Source: an uncultured Clostridia bacterium (lineage in GTDB: Bacteria; Bacillota; Clostridia; Christensenellales; UBA1242). From it: a stretch of DNA of 44,372 nucleotides. A program made the position numbers and the translations under genes. The stretch spans positions 1-44,372 of the forward strand of contig CALVNY010000015.1 in the NCBI GenBank assembly GCA_944350085.1, read 5' to 3'. This document shows, one piece after another, positions 6,966-16,090 of the stretch (positions are counted from its first letter, which is position 1; the number at the start of each line of letters is the position of its first letter). The notes beneath the pieces were generated by a model. That model saw only the letters and a list, made by a program, of their open reading frames with translations, had not been told where the DNA came from and did not search any database.

Positions 6966-7652
6966 ATGAAAGATTATACAAAAAACTTAATTGAAAATAA
7001 ATTATACCCTTTATATCCTCACATAATAGCAATAAATAATAAATTAGATGATCCAGAGCAAGCATTTTATCATTTAATATCAACAACATACTCTTCAATT
7101 ATGCAAACAATTAATTATGTTGAAGAAAAGAAAATACATTTATATGCCGAATTAGAATATTATTATCAAATTAATTATTTAAGGCATGATATTATTGAAA
7201 ATATATACAAAAAAAATATTTACAATAACAATCTAAGAATTCCTAAATTTGATTCATACGACCATGCGCTTAAAGAATGCAAATATTATCAATATGCAAA
7301 AGAAACATATAAAAAAGTTGTATCAGGTAAAACCCCAATAGTTGAATTAAACAATGATGCATTTCTTGCATATACCTTATATGATATAGCAAACAAAGTA
7401 ATAAACAATGCTTTTGAAATTAAAGATAAAAACTTGATTCTTTCAGAAAATTCACAAATTATAAAAGATTACACAGAATACAATAAAGAAATTAATAACA
7501 ACATTGTTAAATATTTAACTGATAAATACCAAATTAGTGAAAGATATGATGACAATGCTAAGCCCGTTGTTGAAGAAAAAAGTGAAAGCAATTTAGAAGA
7601 TGAAAATTTAGATAACAACGCAAACACTTCAAATGATGACAACATTATGTAA
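6966..7652 (+). CDS. Orphan plus-strand hypothetical protein
   Basis: A 228-residue protein I do not recognise. Its start is well supported by a SigA promoter and GGAAGG seven bases upstream, and it ends in its own terminator, so it is a real transcription unit. It is soluble, rich in Tyr, Asn, Lys and Ile, mostly helical in look, with an acidic low-complexity tail from about residue 195 (EEKSESNLEDENLDNN and on). No signal peptide or membrane segment. It is the only plus-strand gene inside the otherwise co-directional division and sporulation cluster, sitting between ftsZ and spoIIGA, which are neighbours in many spore formers. Confidence 0.75.
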   Translation: MKDYTKNLIENKLYPLYPHIIAINNKLDDPEQAFYHLISTTYSSIMQTINYVEEKKIHLYAELEYYYQINYLRHDIIENIYKKNIYNNNLRIPKFDSYDHALKECKYYQYAKETYKKVVSGKTPIVELNNDAFLAYTLYDIANKVINNAFEIKDKNLILSENSQIIKDYTEYNKEINNNIVKYLTDKYQISERYDDNAKPVVEEKSESNLEDENLDNNANTSNDDNIM

Positions 7653-7678
7653 AAACCACCATGTGTGGTTTTTTTTAT
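7651..7678 (+). terminator. Terminator of the 6966-7652 gene
   Basis: ACCAC/GTGGT stem with a CATGT loop, flanked by A and T runs, starting at the stop codon. Confidence 0.8.
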
Positions 7679-7698
7679 TTTTTTTAATTTATAAATAA

Positions 7699-7727
7699 AA
7701 AAAAGCACTAAATATCAGTGCTTTTTG
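7699..7727 (-). terminator. ftsZ terminator
   Basis: AAAGCACT(A)/(C)AGTGCTTT stem with a T run on the minus strand, 8 bases after the ftsZ stop; convergent with the terminator of the plus-strand gene. Confidence 0.75.
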
Positions 7728-7734
7728 TTTTTAA

Positions 7735-8916
7735 TTATCTATTTTTAAGTTTACGCAAAAATGGTGGAATATCGCTATCATCAACTACAACTTTTTTAGG
7801 CTGTGTAATAATTTCTTCCTCTTCTTCTTCCATTGGTTCTTCTTCCACATCATGAAGATTTTCTAAATTATAAAGCCTTTCTTCATCAACTTTTGCTACT
7901 GGTCTAAAAGCGTCATTGCCTTGAACACTATTTCTAAAATCTTGTTTCATATCGTCTTGAATTGTAGCCCCGCTAAACCCTGTTGCAATAACAGTAATTT
8001 CAACTTCTTCGTTCATGCTTTCATCAATTCCACTACCAAATATAATGTTGCATGATGGGTCAACAACTTCCTTAACAAGTTCGGCACTTTCATAAACTTC
8101 TTCTAGTGTTAAGTCCAAGCCACCTTTTATATTTAATATAATGCCAGTTGCACCTTCAATAGTGGTTTCAAGTAATGGGCTTGAAACTGCTTGTCTAACA
8201 GCTTCAATAGTTCTGTTTTCCCCTTTGCCTCTACCAATTCCCATATGTGCCAAGCCTTTGTCTTTCATGATTGTTTTAACATCGGCAAAATCTAGGTTAA
8301 TTAAACTTGGAGTAACAATCAAATCGGATATTCCTTGAATACCTTGTCTTAAAACATCATCAGCAGTTCTAAATGCTTCAACAATTGGTGTGCCCTTTGG
8401 AACAATTTTAAGAAGTTTGTCGTTTGGAATAATAACTAATGTGTCAACATTTCCCTTTAAAGCCTTTATTCCCCTTTCAGCATTTTCCATACGGCGTCTG
8501 CCTTCAAAATTAAAAGGTTTTGTTACAACAGCAATAGTTAAAATACCCATTTCTTTTGCAATGGCTGCAATAATAGGTGCAGCCCCTGTTCCTGTTCCAC
8601 CACCCATTCCAGCAGTTATAAAAACAAGGTCGGTATCTTTTAACATTTCGCTTAAAACTTCACGGCTTTCTTCTGCTGCTTTTGTTCCAATTTCTGGGTC
8701 TGCACCAGCACCTAGACCACGAGTTAGTTTTTCACCAATTTGAATTCTGTGTTGTGCTTTACTCATAAGCAATGCTTGTTTGTCTGTGTTAACAGCAACA
8801 AATTGTGCACTCTTTATATTTGCATTAACCATACGGTTAACGGCGTTGTTTCCACCACCACCAACACCAATTACTTTGATACTACAAACTTGACTAATAT
8901 TATCGTTATTATACAT
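7735..8916 (-). CDS. ftsZ: Cell division GTPase FtsZ
   Basis: A 393-residue FtsZ, the tubulin-like GTPase that forms the division ring. The GTP-binding tubulin signature GGGTGTG lies at residues 105-111, preceded by the N-terminal [13 protein letters not shown] loop. The T7 catalytic-loop region [11 protein letters not shown] is present. A short acidic linker rich in Glu (around 340-360) leads to the conserved C-terminal peptide [12 protein letters not shown], which binds FtsA and SepF in relatives. AAGGAG lies six bases before the start. It follows ftsA by 16 bases and ends the ftsA-ftsZ unit. Confidence 0.98.
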   Translation of the reverse strand: MYNNDNISQVCSIKVIGVGGGGNNAVNRMVNANIKSAQFVAVNTDKQALLMSKAQHRIQIGEKLTRGLGAGADPEIGTKAAEESREVLSEMLKDTDLVFITAGMGGGTGTGAAPIIAAIAKEMGILTIAVVTKPFNFEGRRRMENAERGIKALKGNVDTLVIIPNDKLLKIVPKGTPIVEAFRTADDVLRQGIQGISDLIVTPSLINLDFADVKTIMKDKGLAHMGIGRGKGENRTIEAVRQAVSSPLLETTIEGATGIILNIKGGLDLTLEEVYESAELVKEVVDPSCNIIFGSGIDESMNEEVEITVIATGFSGATIQDDMKQDFRNSVQGNDAFRPVAKVDEERLYNLENLHDVEEEPMEEEEEEIITQPKKVVVDDSDIPPFLRKLKNR

Positions 8917-8932
8917 AATTTACTCCTTATTA

Positions 8933-10078
8933 TTAACTCTTAAAATACTTGTATTTAGAATTTTGTTCCATATATAACGCCGTATCAAGCAGTCCAACAA
9001 TTCCACTAAGTTCCGGCATATTAAGTTGAGGTGGCCAAGGACTAACAATTTCAATTTTCCTATTCATAACTTCCTGCATATAGTCTTTTGCACCTTTTAT
9101 ATAACTTATTCCACCACCTGTTAAATATATTTTCATATTTTCTGGAATAGTATAATCAAAAAGTTCAATACATTTTTCTATTGTGTTACAAATTGTGTCA
9201 ATTCTACTTAAAACAATATTATTTGTAATTTTTGCACCAACTTTAACAATTTTATTTTCAACATTAACTTCATAATAATCATCGTCATCGGCATCAATAC
9301 AAAGCAATGTTTTTCTTTTTAAAAGTTCTGCACTAAAAAATGGTAAGTTTAAGTGTTCAGACAAATCTGCAGTAATATGCCCACCACCTAGTGAAAACGA
9401 CCTTAAATCTTGCAATCCTTCACCTAAACATAACGAAACTGATGTTGATATGTAGCCACAATCTACAAGCAATGCACCCTTTTCTCTAGTTTCTTCATCA
9501 AGTAAATAAGTTGCTGTTGCTAGTGGACTTGAAATAAATTCAATATCATAAATATTTAATTCGTTTAAAATTTCTAAAACAAAATTTATATATTCATTAT
9601 TTGCATAAATAAAACTAGCCACAACCCTTAAATTATTACTATATTTATTAACTGCATTTAAAGTTCTAGTGCCATCTGATAGTAAATAATATAATGGTGC
9701 AACATTAATAATTTCGTGTGTTGCACTATATTCATTTTCAAACTTTGTGTTAAAAAGTTTGTCAATGTGTGCACTTGTAATTTTAGTGCGTTTTCCACCA
9801 AAATCAATTTTAAGTTCCCTTTCAGATGTAATTAAAAATTCAGCAGGAACACCAACATACAATTTTTTTATTTTTTTGTTTAAAGAGTTTTCAACTTCGC
9901 CAATTATTTTATTAAAACTTTTTTTAAGATTTTCAGGCTCAATAAATTCGCCGTCCATAAAACCGGCGTATGAGTTGTTTGCTTTTGCCTTAATTACAAA
10001 AGTTCCATTTATTCCTCTTTCTCCAACAAATAGTTCTAATTTTGAAGAACCAACATCTAAAACGGCAACCTGTTTCAT
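8933..10078 (-). CDS. ftsA: FtsA-like actin-fold cell division protein
   Basis: A 381-residue actin-fold ATPase of the FtsA/PilM group. The phosphate-1 motif VLDVGSSKLELFVG starts the protein, the phosphate-2 region ALLVDCGYISTSVS and the adenosine motif YLTGGGISYIKGA follow, and an SHS2-like 1C domain lies at about 80-165. It would tether FtsZ to the membrane and recruit late divisome proteins. It lies directly upstream of ftsZ with an AGGAG site and a near-perfect SigA promoter. Unlike typical FtsA it ends soon after the actin fold (LYMEQNSKYKYFKS) with no clear C-terminal amphipathic membrane helix. Confidence 0.85.
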   Translation of the reverse strand: MKQVAVLDVGSSKLELFVGERGINGTFVIKAKANNSYAGFMDGEFIEPENLKKSFNKIIGEVENSLNKKIKKLYVGVPAEFLITSERELKIDFGGKRTKITSAHIDKLFNTKFENEYSATHEIINVAPLYYLLSDGTRTLNAVNKYSNNLRVVASFIYANNEYINFVLEILNELNIYDIEFISSPLATATYLLDEETREKGALLVDCGYISTSVSLCLGEGLQDLRSFSLGGGHITADLSEHLNLPFFSAELLKRKTLLCIDADDDDYYEVNVENKIVKVGAKITNNIVLSRIDTICNTIEKCIELFDYTIPENMKIYLTGGGISYIKGAKDYMQEVMNRKIEIVSPWPPQLNMPELSGIVGLLDTALYMEQNSKYKYFKS

Positions 10079-10121
10079 ATTCTCCTAAAATGTCCAAAAA
10101 AATAATATAATAGTATAGTTA

Positions 10122-10150
10122 ATTATATAATTATAAATAATTATTGTCAA
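10122..10150 (-). promoter_or_regulatory. SigA promoter of ftsA-ftsZ
   Basis: Perfect minus-strand elements TTGACA (10145-10150) and TATAAT (10122-10127) with a 17-base spacer, 43 bases before the ftsA start. With the divIB terminator upstream, this makes ftsAZ a separate unit. Confidence 0.85.
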
Positions 10151-10197
10151 ATTAAATAGATATTACTTTTTTACAAATTTATGCCATTTTAAGCAAC

Positions 10198-10224
10198 AAA
10201 AAACACAAAACTTAAGTTTTGTGT
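10198..10224 (-). terminator. Terminator after divIB
   Basis: Palindrome ACACAAAACTTAAGTTTTGTGT running up to the divIB stop codon, followed by a T run on the minus strand. Confidence 0.7.
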
Positions 10225-11012
10225 TAGATGTATTTACTAATGTCTTCATTGGTTAAATAAAAGTTGTTTGAATAACAAAGTATTGTGCCCGTTGAATAAC
10301 TATCTTTATATTGCTCATAAGCACTAACACCATACAATAATTTTTTGTTTAAGTTGTCATTAACATTGTTGATGTAAATGTTTAATCCAAGGTTTGTATA
10401 AACATATAAATTATTATTTTTTAACATAAAAGTTTTAAAAGTGTTTTTGGCTTTTAGAGTGTCGTAATTTAATTCTTGCAAATATTCTGTAATTCCTTTA
10501 AACATGCTTGTGTAAGCAATATTTAAAAAATCACCTCTTGATAAATTTAAGTTTGCTATCATTGAACTATCAACAGCAAGTTCACAAGGACTAATTCCAA
10601 ATAGTTTTATGTAATTTTGTAAATCATTTGTTAATTCCAAAACTTTAAGTTCTTTATCTAAAATTGCATAATCTGAATTTCCCAAATTTAAATAAAAATA
10701 AGGTTCTCTTTCTCTTGCATGAATTACAACTTTGTTAGGAAACTTCACTTCAATTTTTACAACTTCAATATAAGACTTTGATTTTTCAATATTTTCAATA
10801 TATTGCTGTTTTTTTAAAGTGAACACACTGCTGTTCATTTTTATTTTTGATGAAGAAATAATGTCTTCATTGTCATCAACAGTTAAAACATTAGGTTTTG
10901 TTAGCCAATTAACGCTAATATTTTGCACAGTAAAAACAGCACTACATAGTACTATAATAATTGTTAAAAATATTAAAACACTAAGTATTATTGCTAACCT
11001 TTTTGTTTTCAT
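10224..11012 (-). CDS. divIB: Cell division protein DivIB/FtsQ
   Basis: A 262-residue bitopic membrane protein with one N-terminal membrane segment (about residues 7-28), followed by a POTRA domain (about 30-100: FTVQNISVNWL, then YIEVVKIEVKFPNKVVIHAREREPYFYL is split around the typical VxV.. PNxVxIxVxERxP pattern) and a FtsQ-type beta domain. It acts outside the membrane in the FtsQLB complex that licenses septal wall synthesis. It sits between murA and ftsA, a usual dcw position, and has its own terminator. Confidence 0.88.
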   Translation of the reverse strand: MKTKRLAIILSVLIFLTIIIVLCSAVFTVQNISVNWLTKPNVLTVDDNEDIISSSKIKMNSSVFTLKKQQYIENIEKSKSYIEVVKIEVKFPNKVVIHAREREPYFYLNLGNSDYAILDKELKVLELTNDLQNYIKLFGISPCELAVDSSMIANLNLSRGDFLNIAYTSMFKGITEYLQELNYDTLKAKNTFKTFMLKNNNLYVYTNLGLNIYINNVNDNLNKKLLYGVSAYEQYKDSYSTGTILCYSNNFYLTNEDISKYI

Positions 11013-11162
11013 AAACTCCTACTCTTTCTTACACAAAAATATAGCACATTTTAACAAAAAAAGCAAATTCATAGTAATCAATATATAACATATTTTAAAT
11101 TTTAGATGTCGTATTTTAGTGTTTTAACCAAATAAAATTAAAAATGTTGAAATTTTATTTAT

Positions 11163-12416
11163 TTATATTTCAATTCTTTTTATTTCGGCGCCCAAAATAT
11201 TAAGGTCGTTTTCCATGTTTTTATAACCCCTATCAATGTGATAAATATCTTCAACTGTTGTGTAACCTGATGCACTAAGCCCAGCAATAACAAGAGCAGC
11301 CCCTCCTCTTAAATCGCTGGCAGTAACAGTTGCACCATACAATTTATCTACGCCTTTAATTAGTGCCATTCTGTCCCTTATGGTGATATCTGCACCCATT
11401 TTAGTTAGTTCACCATAAATTTTAAAACGAGTTTCAAACAAATTTTCAACAATTATTCCTGTTCCTTTTGAAATTGTTTGAAGTGCCAACATTTGATTTT
11501 GAAGGTCGGTTGGAAACCCCGGATAAGGTTGTGTTTCAATAGCACAACTTTTTAATTTGCCCGAACTTTTTATTTCTATTTCATTTTCAAACAAATCAAC
11601 ATCACAACCCGATTGCTTTAATTTAGTTATAACAGCCAAATTATGTTCTGGAATTGTGTTTTTAAGTTTAATGTGCCCACCTGTCATTGCACATGCAATA
11701 AGATATGTTCCAGCAACAATTCTATCACTAATTGGCGTATAATTTGTGCTATGCAAATGGTCAACTCCAATGATTGTAATTGTGCTTGTTCCAGCCCCGC
11801 TTATTTTTCCACCCATGGAATTTATAAAGTTTTGCAAATCAATAATTTCTGGCTCTTTTGCAGCATTGTAAATCACGCTTTTCCCTTTTAATTTAACACA
11901 AGCCATCATTAAATTTTCGGTTGCCCCAACGCTTGGAAAATCTAAATGCACAAACCCTGCTTTCATATTGCTTCCATCGCAATCAATAAACCCATGTTTT
12001 TCATCAATTTTTACACCTAATGTTCTTAACCCTTTTAAATGTAAATCAATGGGTCTTGTTCCTATGTTGCAACCACCCGGATATGCCACAAGTGCTTTTT
12101 TAAATTTTGTAAGTAATGAGCCTAACATAAAAATTGAAGAACGAACTTTTTTTGTGTATTCTTCCTTTATTATATGGCAACTAGCATTTTTAGAATTTAT
12201 GTACAAATTATTTTCTTCTTTTTTTGTTTCACAACCCAAACTTTCCAAAATATTAATCATAATTTCAATATCAGTAAAATAAGAACATTTTGCAATATTT
12301 AGGTCTTCGTCACACATAAGTGCCCCTGCTAAAATTGGCAAGCAGGCGTTTTTGGCACTTCCTATTTCAAGTTCACCAACTAACCGCTTTCCACCTTTAA
12401 TATAAAAAGCCTCCAT
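11163..12416 (-). CDS. murA: UDP-N-acetylglucosamine 1-carboxyvinyltransferase MurA
   Basis: A 417-residue MurA that transfers enolpyruvate from PEP to UDP-GlcNAc, the first committed step of peptidoglycan synthesis. The SAKNACLPILAGAL motif near residue 20 binds substrate, and the catalytic cysteine lies in GGCNIGTRPIDLHLKG near residue 115, so the fosfomycin-sensitive Cys form is present. The C-terminus has DLRGGAALVIAGL. It is encoded between ftsW and divIB; AAGGAG lies before the start. Clostridia and Bacilli often carry two MurA paralogues; this is the dcw-linked one. Confidence 0.97.
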   Translation of the reverse strand: MEAFYIKGGKRLVGELEIGSAKNACLPILAGALMCDEDLNIAKCSYFTDIEIMINILESLGCETKKEENNLYINSKNASCHIIKEEYTKKVRSSIFMLGSLLTKFKKALVAYPGGCNIGTRPIDLHLKGLRTLGVKIDEKHGFIDCDGSNMKAGFVHLDFPSVGATENLMMACVKLKGKSVIYNAAKEPEIIDLQNFINSMGGKISGAGTSTITIIGVDHLHSTNYTPISDRIVAGTYLIACAMTGGHIKLKNTIPEHNLAVITKLKQSGCDVDLFENEIEIKSSGKLKSCAIETQPYPGFPTDLQNQMLALQTISKGTGIIVENLFETRFKIYGELTKMGADITIRDRMALIKGVDKLYGATVTASDLRGGAALVIAGLSASGYTTVEDIYHIDRGYKNMENDLNILGAEIKRIEI

Positions 12417-12569
12417 AATTTCTCCTTGTAATGGTGTTTTTTCTTAGTATTATATAAACTAAACACATTTAAACCACACCAAATAATTTTAGTGCAATTT
12501 TATATAGGAAGTTTTTTATATTTATATGCAATTAAAACATTAAATGCCATAAAGTACTTCCAATATACT

Positions 12570-13730
12570 TCATTTTATGGAAGTTTTAACTCGTTTGTTA
12601 CTTTTAAAATTTATTGCAAATTTTCGCATATCAAACTTAAACTTGCTATTGTTTGAAATATTTAGCAAAATTCCAACACTTGACAAAAACACAACTAAAC
12701 TACTTCCACCTGCACTAACAAACGGCAATGGTATTCCTGTTGGTGGAATACTTCCTGTTACAACTGCAAAATTAATAAGCATTTGAACCCCAATTATACT
12801 AGTAATACCAAATGCCAAGTAAGAACCCATGCGGTCACTTGCATTAAAAGCAATTTTAATTCCTTGAACTATAATTGCAATATAAACAAAACATAAAATT
12901 AAAATTCCAAAAAAGCCAAATTCTTCACCAATGATTGACAAAATAAAATCTGATTCAGAAAAAGGTAAAAACAAATATTTTTGCCTGCTATTAAATAATC
13001 CAACCCCAAAAAATCCACCAGCACCTAGCGAATATAAACTTTGAATCAACTGAAAACCTTCTTCCAAAGGGTTTGCCCAAGGGTTAATAAAAGCAACAAG
13101 CCTTTTAAGTCTGTATGGCTCTGCAATTATTAAAATAGGCAAAAGTGCCAAGCCTAAACATAAAAATATAACAAAATATTTTGTTTTAACTCCTCCAATA
13201 AAAAGCAAAAGTAATAACACACACCCAATACACAAAGTTACACTTAAATTTGGTTCAAGAAGCACTAAAAAACAAATTAATCCACCCGACAACAAAACCG
13301 GAAGCATACCTTTAAATGTTTTCATTTTTTCGTAATTTTTGCTCATATAACAACTTGCAAAAATTACAAATCCAAATTTTGCAACTTCACTACTTTGAAT
13401 TGAAAATCCACCAAATCCTATCCATCTGTTAGCCCCATAATTGCTTTTTCCAATTCCCGGAATAAAAACCAAAACAAGAAGCAAAACTGAAATTCCAATT
13501 ATCCACCAACGAAGTTTGTAAAATTTATGATAGTCAAACAATGTAAAAAAGATTATTGCAAAAATTCCAATCACAAGCCCAACTGCTTGTTTTTTTACAA
13601 AGAAAAATGCATCGCCATAATTTACACTTGCAGAGTAAGAACTAGCCGAGTAAATTGCAACTAACCCAAACAAACTAAGCCCTAAAACCAATATTAAAAG
13701 TATTAAATTGTTCAACTTAAACTTTTTCAT
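12570..13730 (-). CDS. ftsW: FtsW/SpoVE lipid II polymerase (SEDS)
   Basis: A 386-residue SEDS-family glycosyltransferase with about ten membrane segments, polymerising lipid II with its partner PBP. Family signatures include GANRWIGFGGFSIQSSEVAKF, here quoted by its ends only (GANRW and QSSEVAKF near 105-120), the PNLS segment after LLEP, GEEFGFFG near 265, and TGIPLPFVSAGGSS near the C-terminus. It lies directly after murD, in the usual ftsW position, with spoVD in the same cluster; a SpoVE role in sporulation is equally possible. murG, normally the next gene, is absent. An inverted repeat CCATAAA/TTTATGG (12547-12580) overlaps its 3' end. Confidence 0.93.
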   Translation of the reverse strand: MKKFKLNNLILLILVLGLSLFGLVAIYSASSYSASVNYGDAFFFVKKQAVGLVIGIFAIIFFTLFDYHKFYKLRWWIIGISVLLLVLVFIPGIGKSNYGANRWIGFGGFSIQSSEVAKFGFVIFASCYMSKNYEKMKTFKGMLPVLLSGGLICFLVLLEPNLSVTLCIGCVLLLLLFIGGVKTKYFVIFLCLGLALLPILIIAEPYRLKRLVAFINPWANPLEEGFQLIQSLYSLGAGGFFGVGLFNSRQKYLFLPFSESDFILSIIGEEFGFFGILILCFVYIAIIVQGIKIAFNASDRMGSYLAFGITSIIGVQMLINFAVVTGSIPPTGIPLPFVSAGGSSLVVFLSSVGILLNISNNSKFKFDMRKFAINFKSNKRVKTSIK

Positions 13731-13741
13731 ACAATTTTCCT

Positions 13742-15025
13742 TTAAATATTTTTAGTAAAAAAATCTCCTCGTTCTTTGAAACTATCAAATTCATCAAAAC
13801 TTGAACTTGCTGGCGACAATAACACAACAGAATTTTTAGTTGCATTTTGCTTGCAATAGTTTATTGCGTCAATAAGTTTGTTTGTTTTAACAAAATTGTT
13901 ATACTTACATTTTTTACAGGTTTTTGCAAGTTTTTTCCCCAAATCTCCAAATAACACAATTTTAACAACATTTATTGGAACATTATTAAAAAATTCTGTA
14001 AAGTCTAATTTTTTGTCGTATCCTCCAAGCATTAAATAAACACTTTTATTTTCCAAAAATTTTAATGCATGCTTCATTGCATGAATATTTGTTGCTTTGC
14101 TGTCGTTAATATAAGTTACACCGTTTTTTGTTGCCACAACTTCTAGTTTGTATTTGTCAATTTTAAAAGATTCTAATGAATTTAAAATGTCTTTTAAATT
14201 TATTCCATATAAAAAACACACAAGAATACTTGCCAAATTATTGTCCAAACAAGTGTTTATTTGTTTCAACTCTTTAACATCACACACTCTTATTTGTTCA
14301 ATATCATCGTTAATATAAATAGTGCCATCAATTACTTGTATTCCAAATCCATTAATATAAAAAATGTTTGATTTAATGTTATTTTGATATTCTTTTAGCC
14401 TGAAATCGTTATTTATAATTGCAAAATCGGTTTCTGTTTGATTTTTAAAAATATTAAATTTTGTTTGTTTGTAAATGTCTAAAGTTTTGTGTCTATCTAA
14501 ATGATCAGCATCAACATTTAACAAAACTGCAATGTGTGGTTTAAAATATTCAATTGCTTCTAATTGAAAAGAACTAACTTCTAAAATAGTTACTCTTTTA
14601 TTTGAATTATATGTACAACTAAACGGAGTTCCAATGTTTCCTAAAAGTTCACAATCAACCCCGTTGTTTTTTAAAATATGGTGTATTAATTCCACAGTGG
14701 TTGTTTTACCATTTGTGCCAGTTACTGCAATGATTTCAGACTTACAAAAATAGTAGGCAAATTCAATTTCGGATATCACTTTAATTCCCATTTTTTTTGC
14801 AAGTTTTATATGTTTATTATAAATGCTAAATGCAGGAGAAATAGCAATCAAATCGAATTGTTTAAGCACTTTTTTGTTAAGATTTTGAATAAACTTTTCG
14901 CCATCAACATCAATTTTGTCGTCGTAAATTTTATAATCAACATTTTCCGAAATTAAAACATCTTCAACTGCGTGTCCACTTTTCCCATAACCAAAAATTA
15001 AAACTTTTTTATAATTAAATTCCAT
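13742..15025 (-). CDS. murD: UDP-N-acetylmuramoylalanine--D-glutamate ligase MurD
   Basis: A 427-residue Mur ligase that adds D-Glu to UDP-MurNAc-L-Ala in the cytoplasm. The ATP loop GTNGKTTTVELI lies near residue 108, the central domain has LEVSSFQLE and NVDADHLDRH, and the C-terminal domain has the ALLSPASSSFDEF-type motif (VVLLSPASSSFDEFDSF region). The ATG at 15025 is preferred to the GTG six bases upstream because AAAGG would overlap the longer start. It lies between mraY and ftsW with short spacers, so it is part of the dcw transcript. Confidence 0.95.
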   Translation of the reverse strand: MEFNYKKVLIFGYGKSGHAVEDVLISENVDYKIYDDKIDVDGEKFIQNLNKKVLKQFDLIAISPAFSIYNKHIKLAKKMGIKVISEIEFAYYFCKSEIIAVTGTNGKTTTVELIHHILKNNGVDCELLGNIGTPFSCTYNSNKRVTILEVSSFQLEAIEYFKPHIAVLLNVDADHLDRHKTLDIYKQTKFNIFKNQTETDFAIINNDFRLKEYQNNIKSNIFYINGFGIQVIDGTIYINDDIEQIRVCDVKELKQINTCLDNNLASILVCFLYGINLKDILNSLESFKIDKYKLEVVATKNGVTYINDSKATNIHAMKHALKFLENKSVYLMLGGYDKKLDFTEFFNNVPINVVKIVLFGDLGKKLAKTCKKCKYNNFVKTNKLIDAINYCKQNATKNSVVLLSPASSSFDEFDSFKERGDFFTKNI

Positions 15026-15033
15026 ACTCACCT

Positions 15034-16035
15034 TTAAATTAAATAGATTAATATGCTGATTAAACTAATAATTAAAGTTATAATCATATACAAAGCAACA
15101 ATCTTATTTTCTTTAATTCCTTTTCTTTCAAAGTGATGATGAATAGGTGCCATAAGAAAAATTCTTTTTTTAGTTGCCTTAAAATATAATACTTGCATTA
15201 TTACGCTAATAGAACTTAAAACAAACAAAAATCCTAAAATTGGAATCATTAAATAGAATTTTGTTAAAGAACACGCACAAGCAATAAACCCACCTATTGC
15301 CAAACTGCCCGTATCCCCCATGAAAATTTTTGCAGGATTTGTGTTAAAACACATAAACCCAAATATTGCCCCCATAAAAGCACCACTTAAAATTAAAACA
15401 TTTTTTATTTCGTTAATAATGGCTTGTCCCTCGCCAATATTTTCTAAATACAATAAATATAAGAATAAAATTATTGAGTAGCCAAACATAAAAATAAATG
15501 TAACACCACTAGCCAGCCCGTCCAAACCATCTGTTAAATTTACACTATTTGTTACGGCAACAAAAACCAATATAACAAAAGGAATAATTAACCAACCAAT
15601 ATTTATAGTTTTAAAAGTAAATGGAATTATAATTTCGCCACCATTTAAGTTTGACATATAAATAAATATTGAAACTAATATTGCAATTCCTAGTTGTCCA
15701 ACAACTTTTTGATAAGGCTTTAACCCTTCATTTTGTTTCAACTTAATTTTTAAAAAATCATCTAAAAATCCCACAAGCCCATATCCAAACATACTTAATA
15801 TTATTATGATTGCAAATTTAATGTTGTTGTTAATAAAAAATAAAAATGCAAAAATGGTAGCAATAATAAATATTATGCCACCCATTGTTGGAGTTCCTTG
15901 TTTTTGTTTGTGATTGTCCACATAAGTTAAAATATTTTGACCAGCCTTAAATTTTTTAATTACTTTTATAACAAGTGGTGCAATAATAACACTCATTAAA
16001 AAAGCAATTAAAAAACAAATTATAAAATTTTTCAA
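15034..16035 (-). CDS. mraY: Phospho-N-acetylmuramoyl-pentapeptide transferase MraY
   Basis: A 333-residue polytopic enzyme that makes lipid I on undecaprenyl phosphate. Visible signatures are KQGTPTMGGIIF near residue 46, the aspartate-rich FLDDFLK near 92, NLTDGLDGLASG near 167, and FMGDTGSLAIGG plus APIHHHFERKG near the C-terminus, which hold the Mg and uridine binding residues. The start is TTG with AAGGAG nine bases upstream. It follows murE directly, with no murF between, and is 8 bases from murD. Confidence 0.96.
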   Translation of the reverse strand: MKNFIICFLIAFLMSVIIAPLVIKVIKKFKAGQNILTYVDNHKQKQGTPTMGGIIFIIATIFAFLFFINNNIKFAIIIILSMFGYGLVGFLDDFLKIKLKQNEGLKPYQKVVGQLGIAILVSIFIYMSNLNGGEIIIPFTFKTINIGWLIIPFVILVFVAVTNSVNLTDGLDGLASGVTFIFMFGYSIILFLYLLYLENIGEGQAIINEIKNVLILSGAFMGAIFGFMCFNTNPAKIFMGDTGSLAIGGFIACACSLTKFYLMIPILGFLFVLSSISVIMQVLYFKATKKRIFLMAPIHHHFERKGIKENKIVALYMIITLIISLISILIYLI

Positions 16036-16090
16036 AACAATTTTCTCCTTGCACTTTAATTTAATTAAATGTTATATAAAAAATAATTTT

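Noticed and set aside
8390..8743. Antisense frames of over 100 residues opposite ftsZ, ftsA, tig and others
   Set aside because: They lie opposite strongly conserved genes in a Leu/Ser-rich shadow frame and have no ribosome binding sites.
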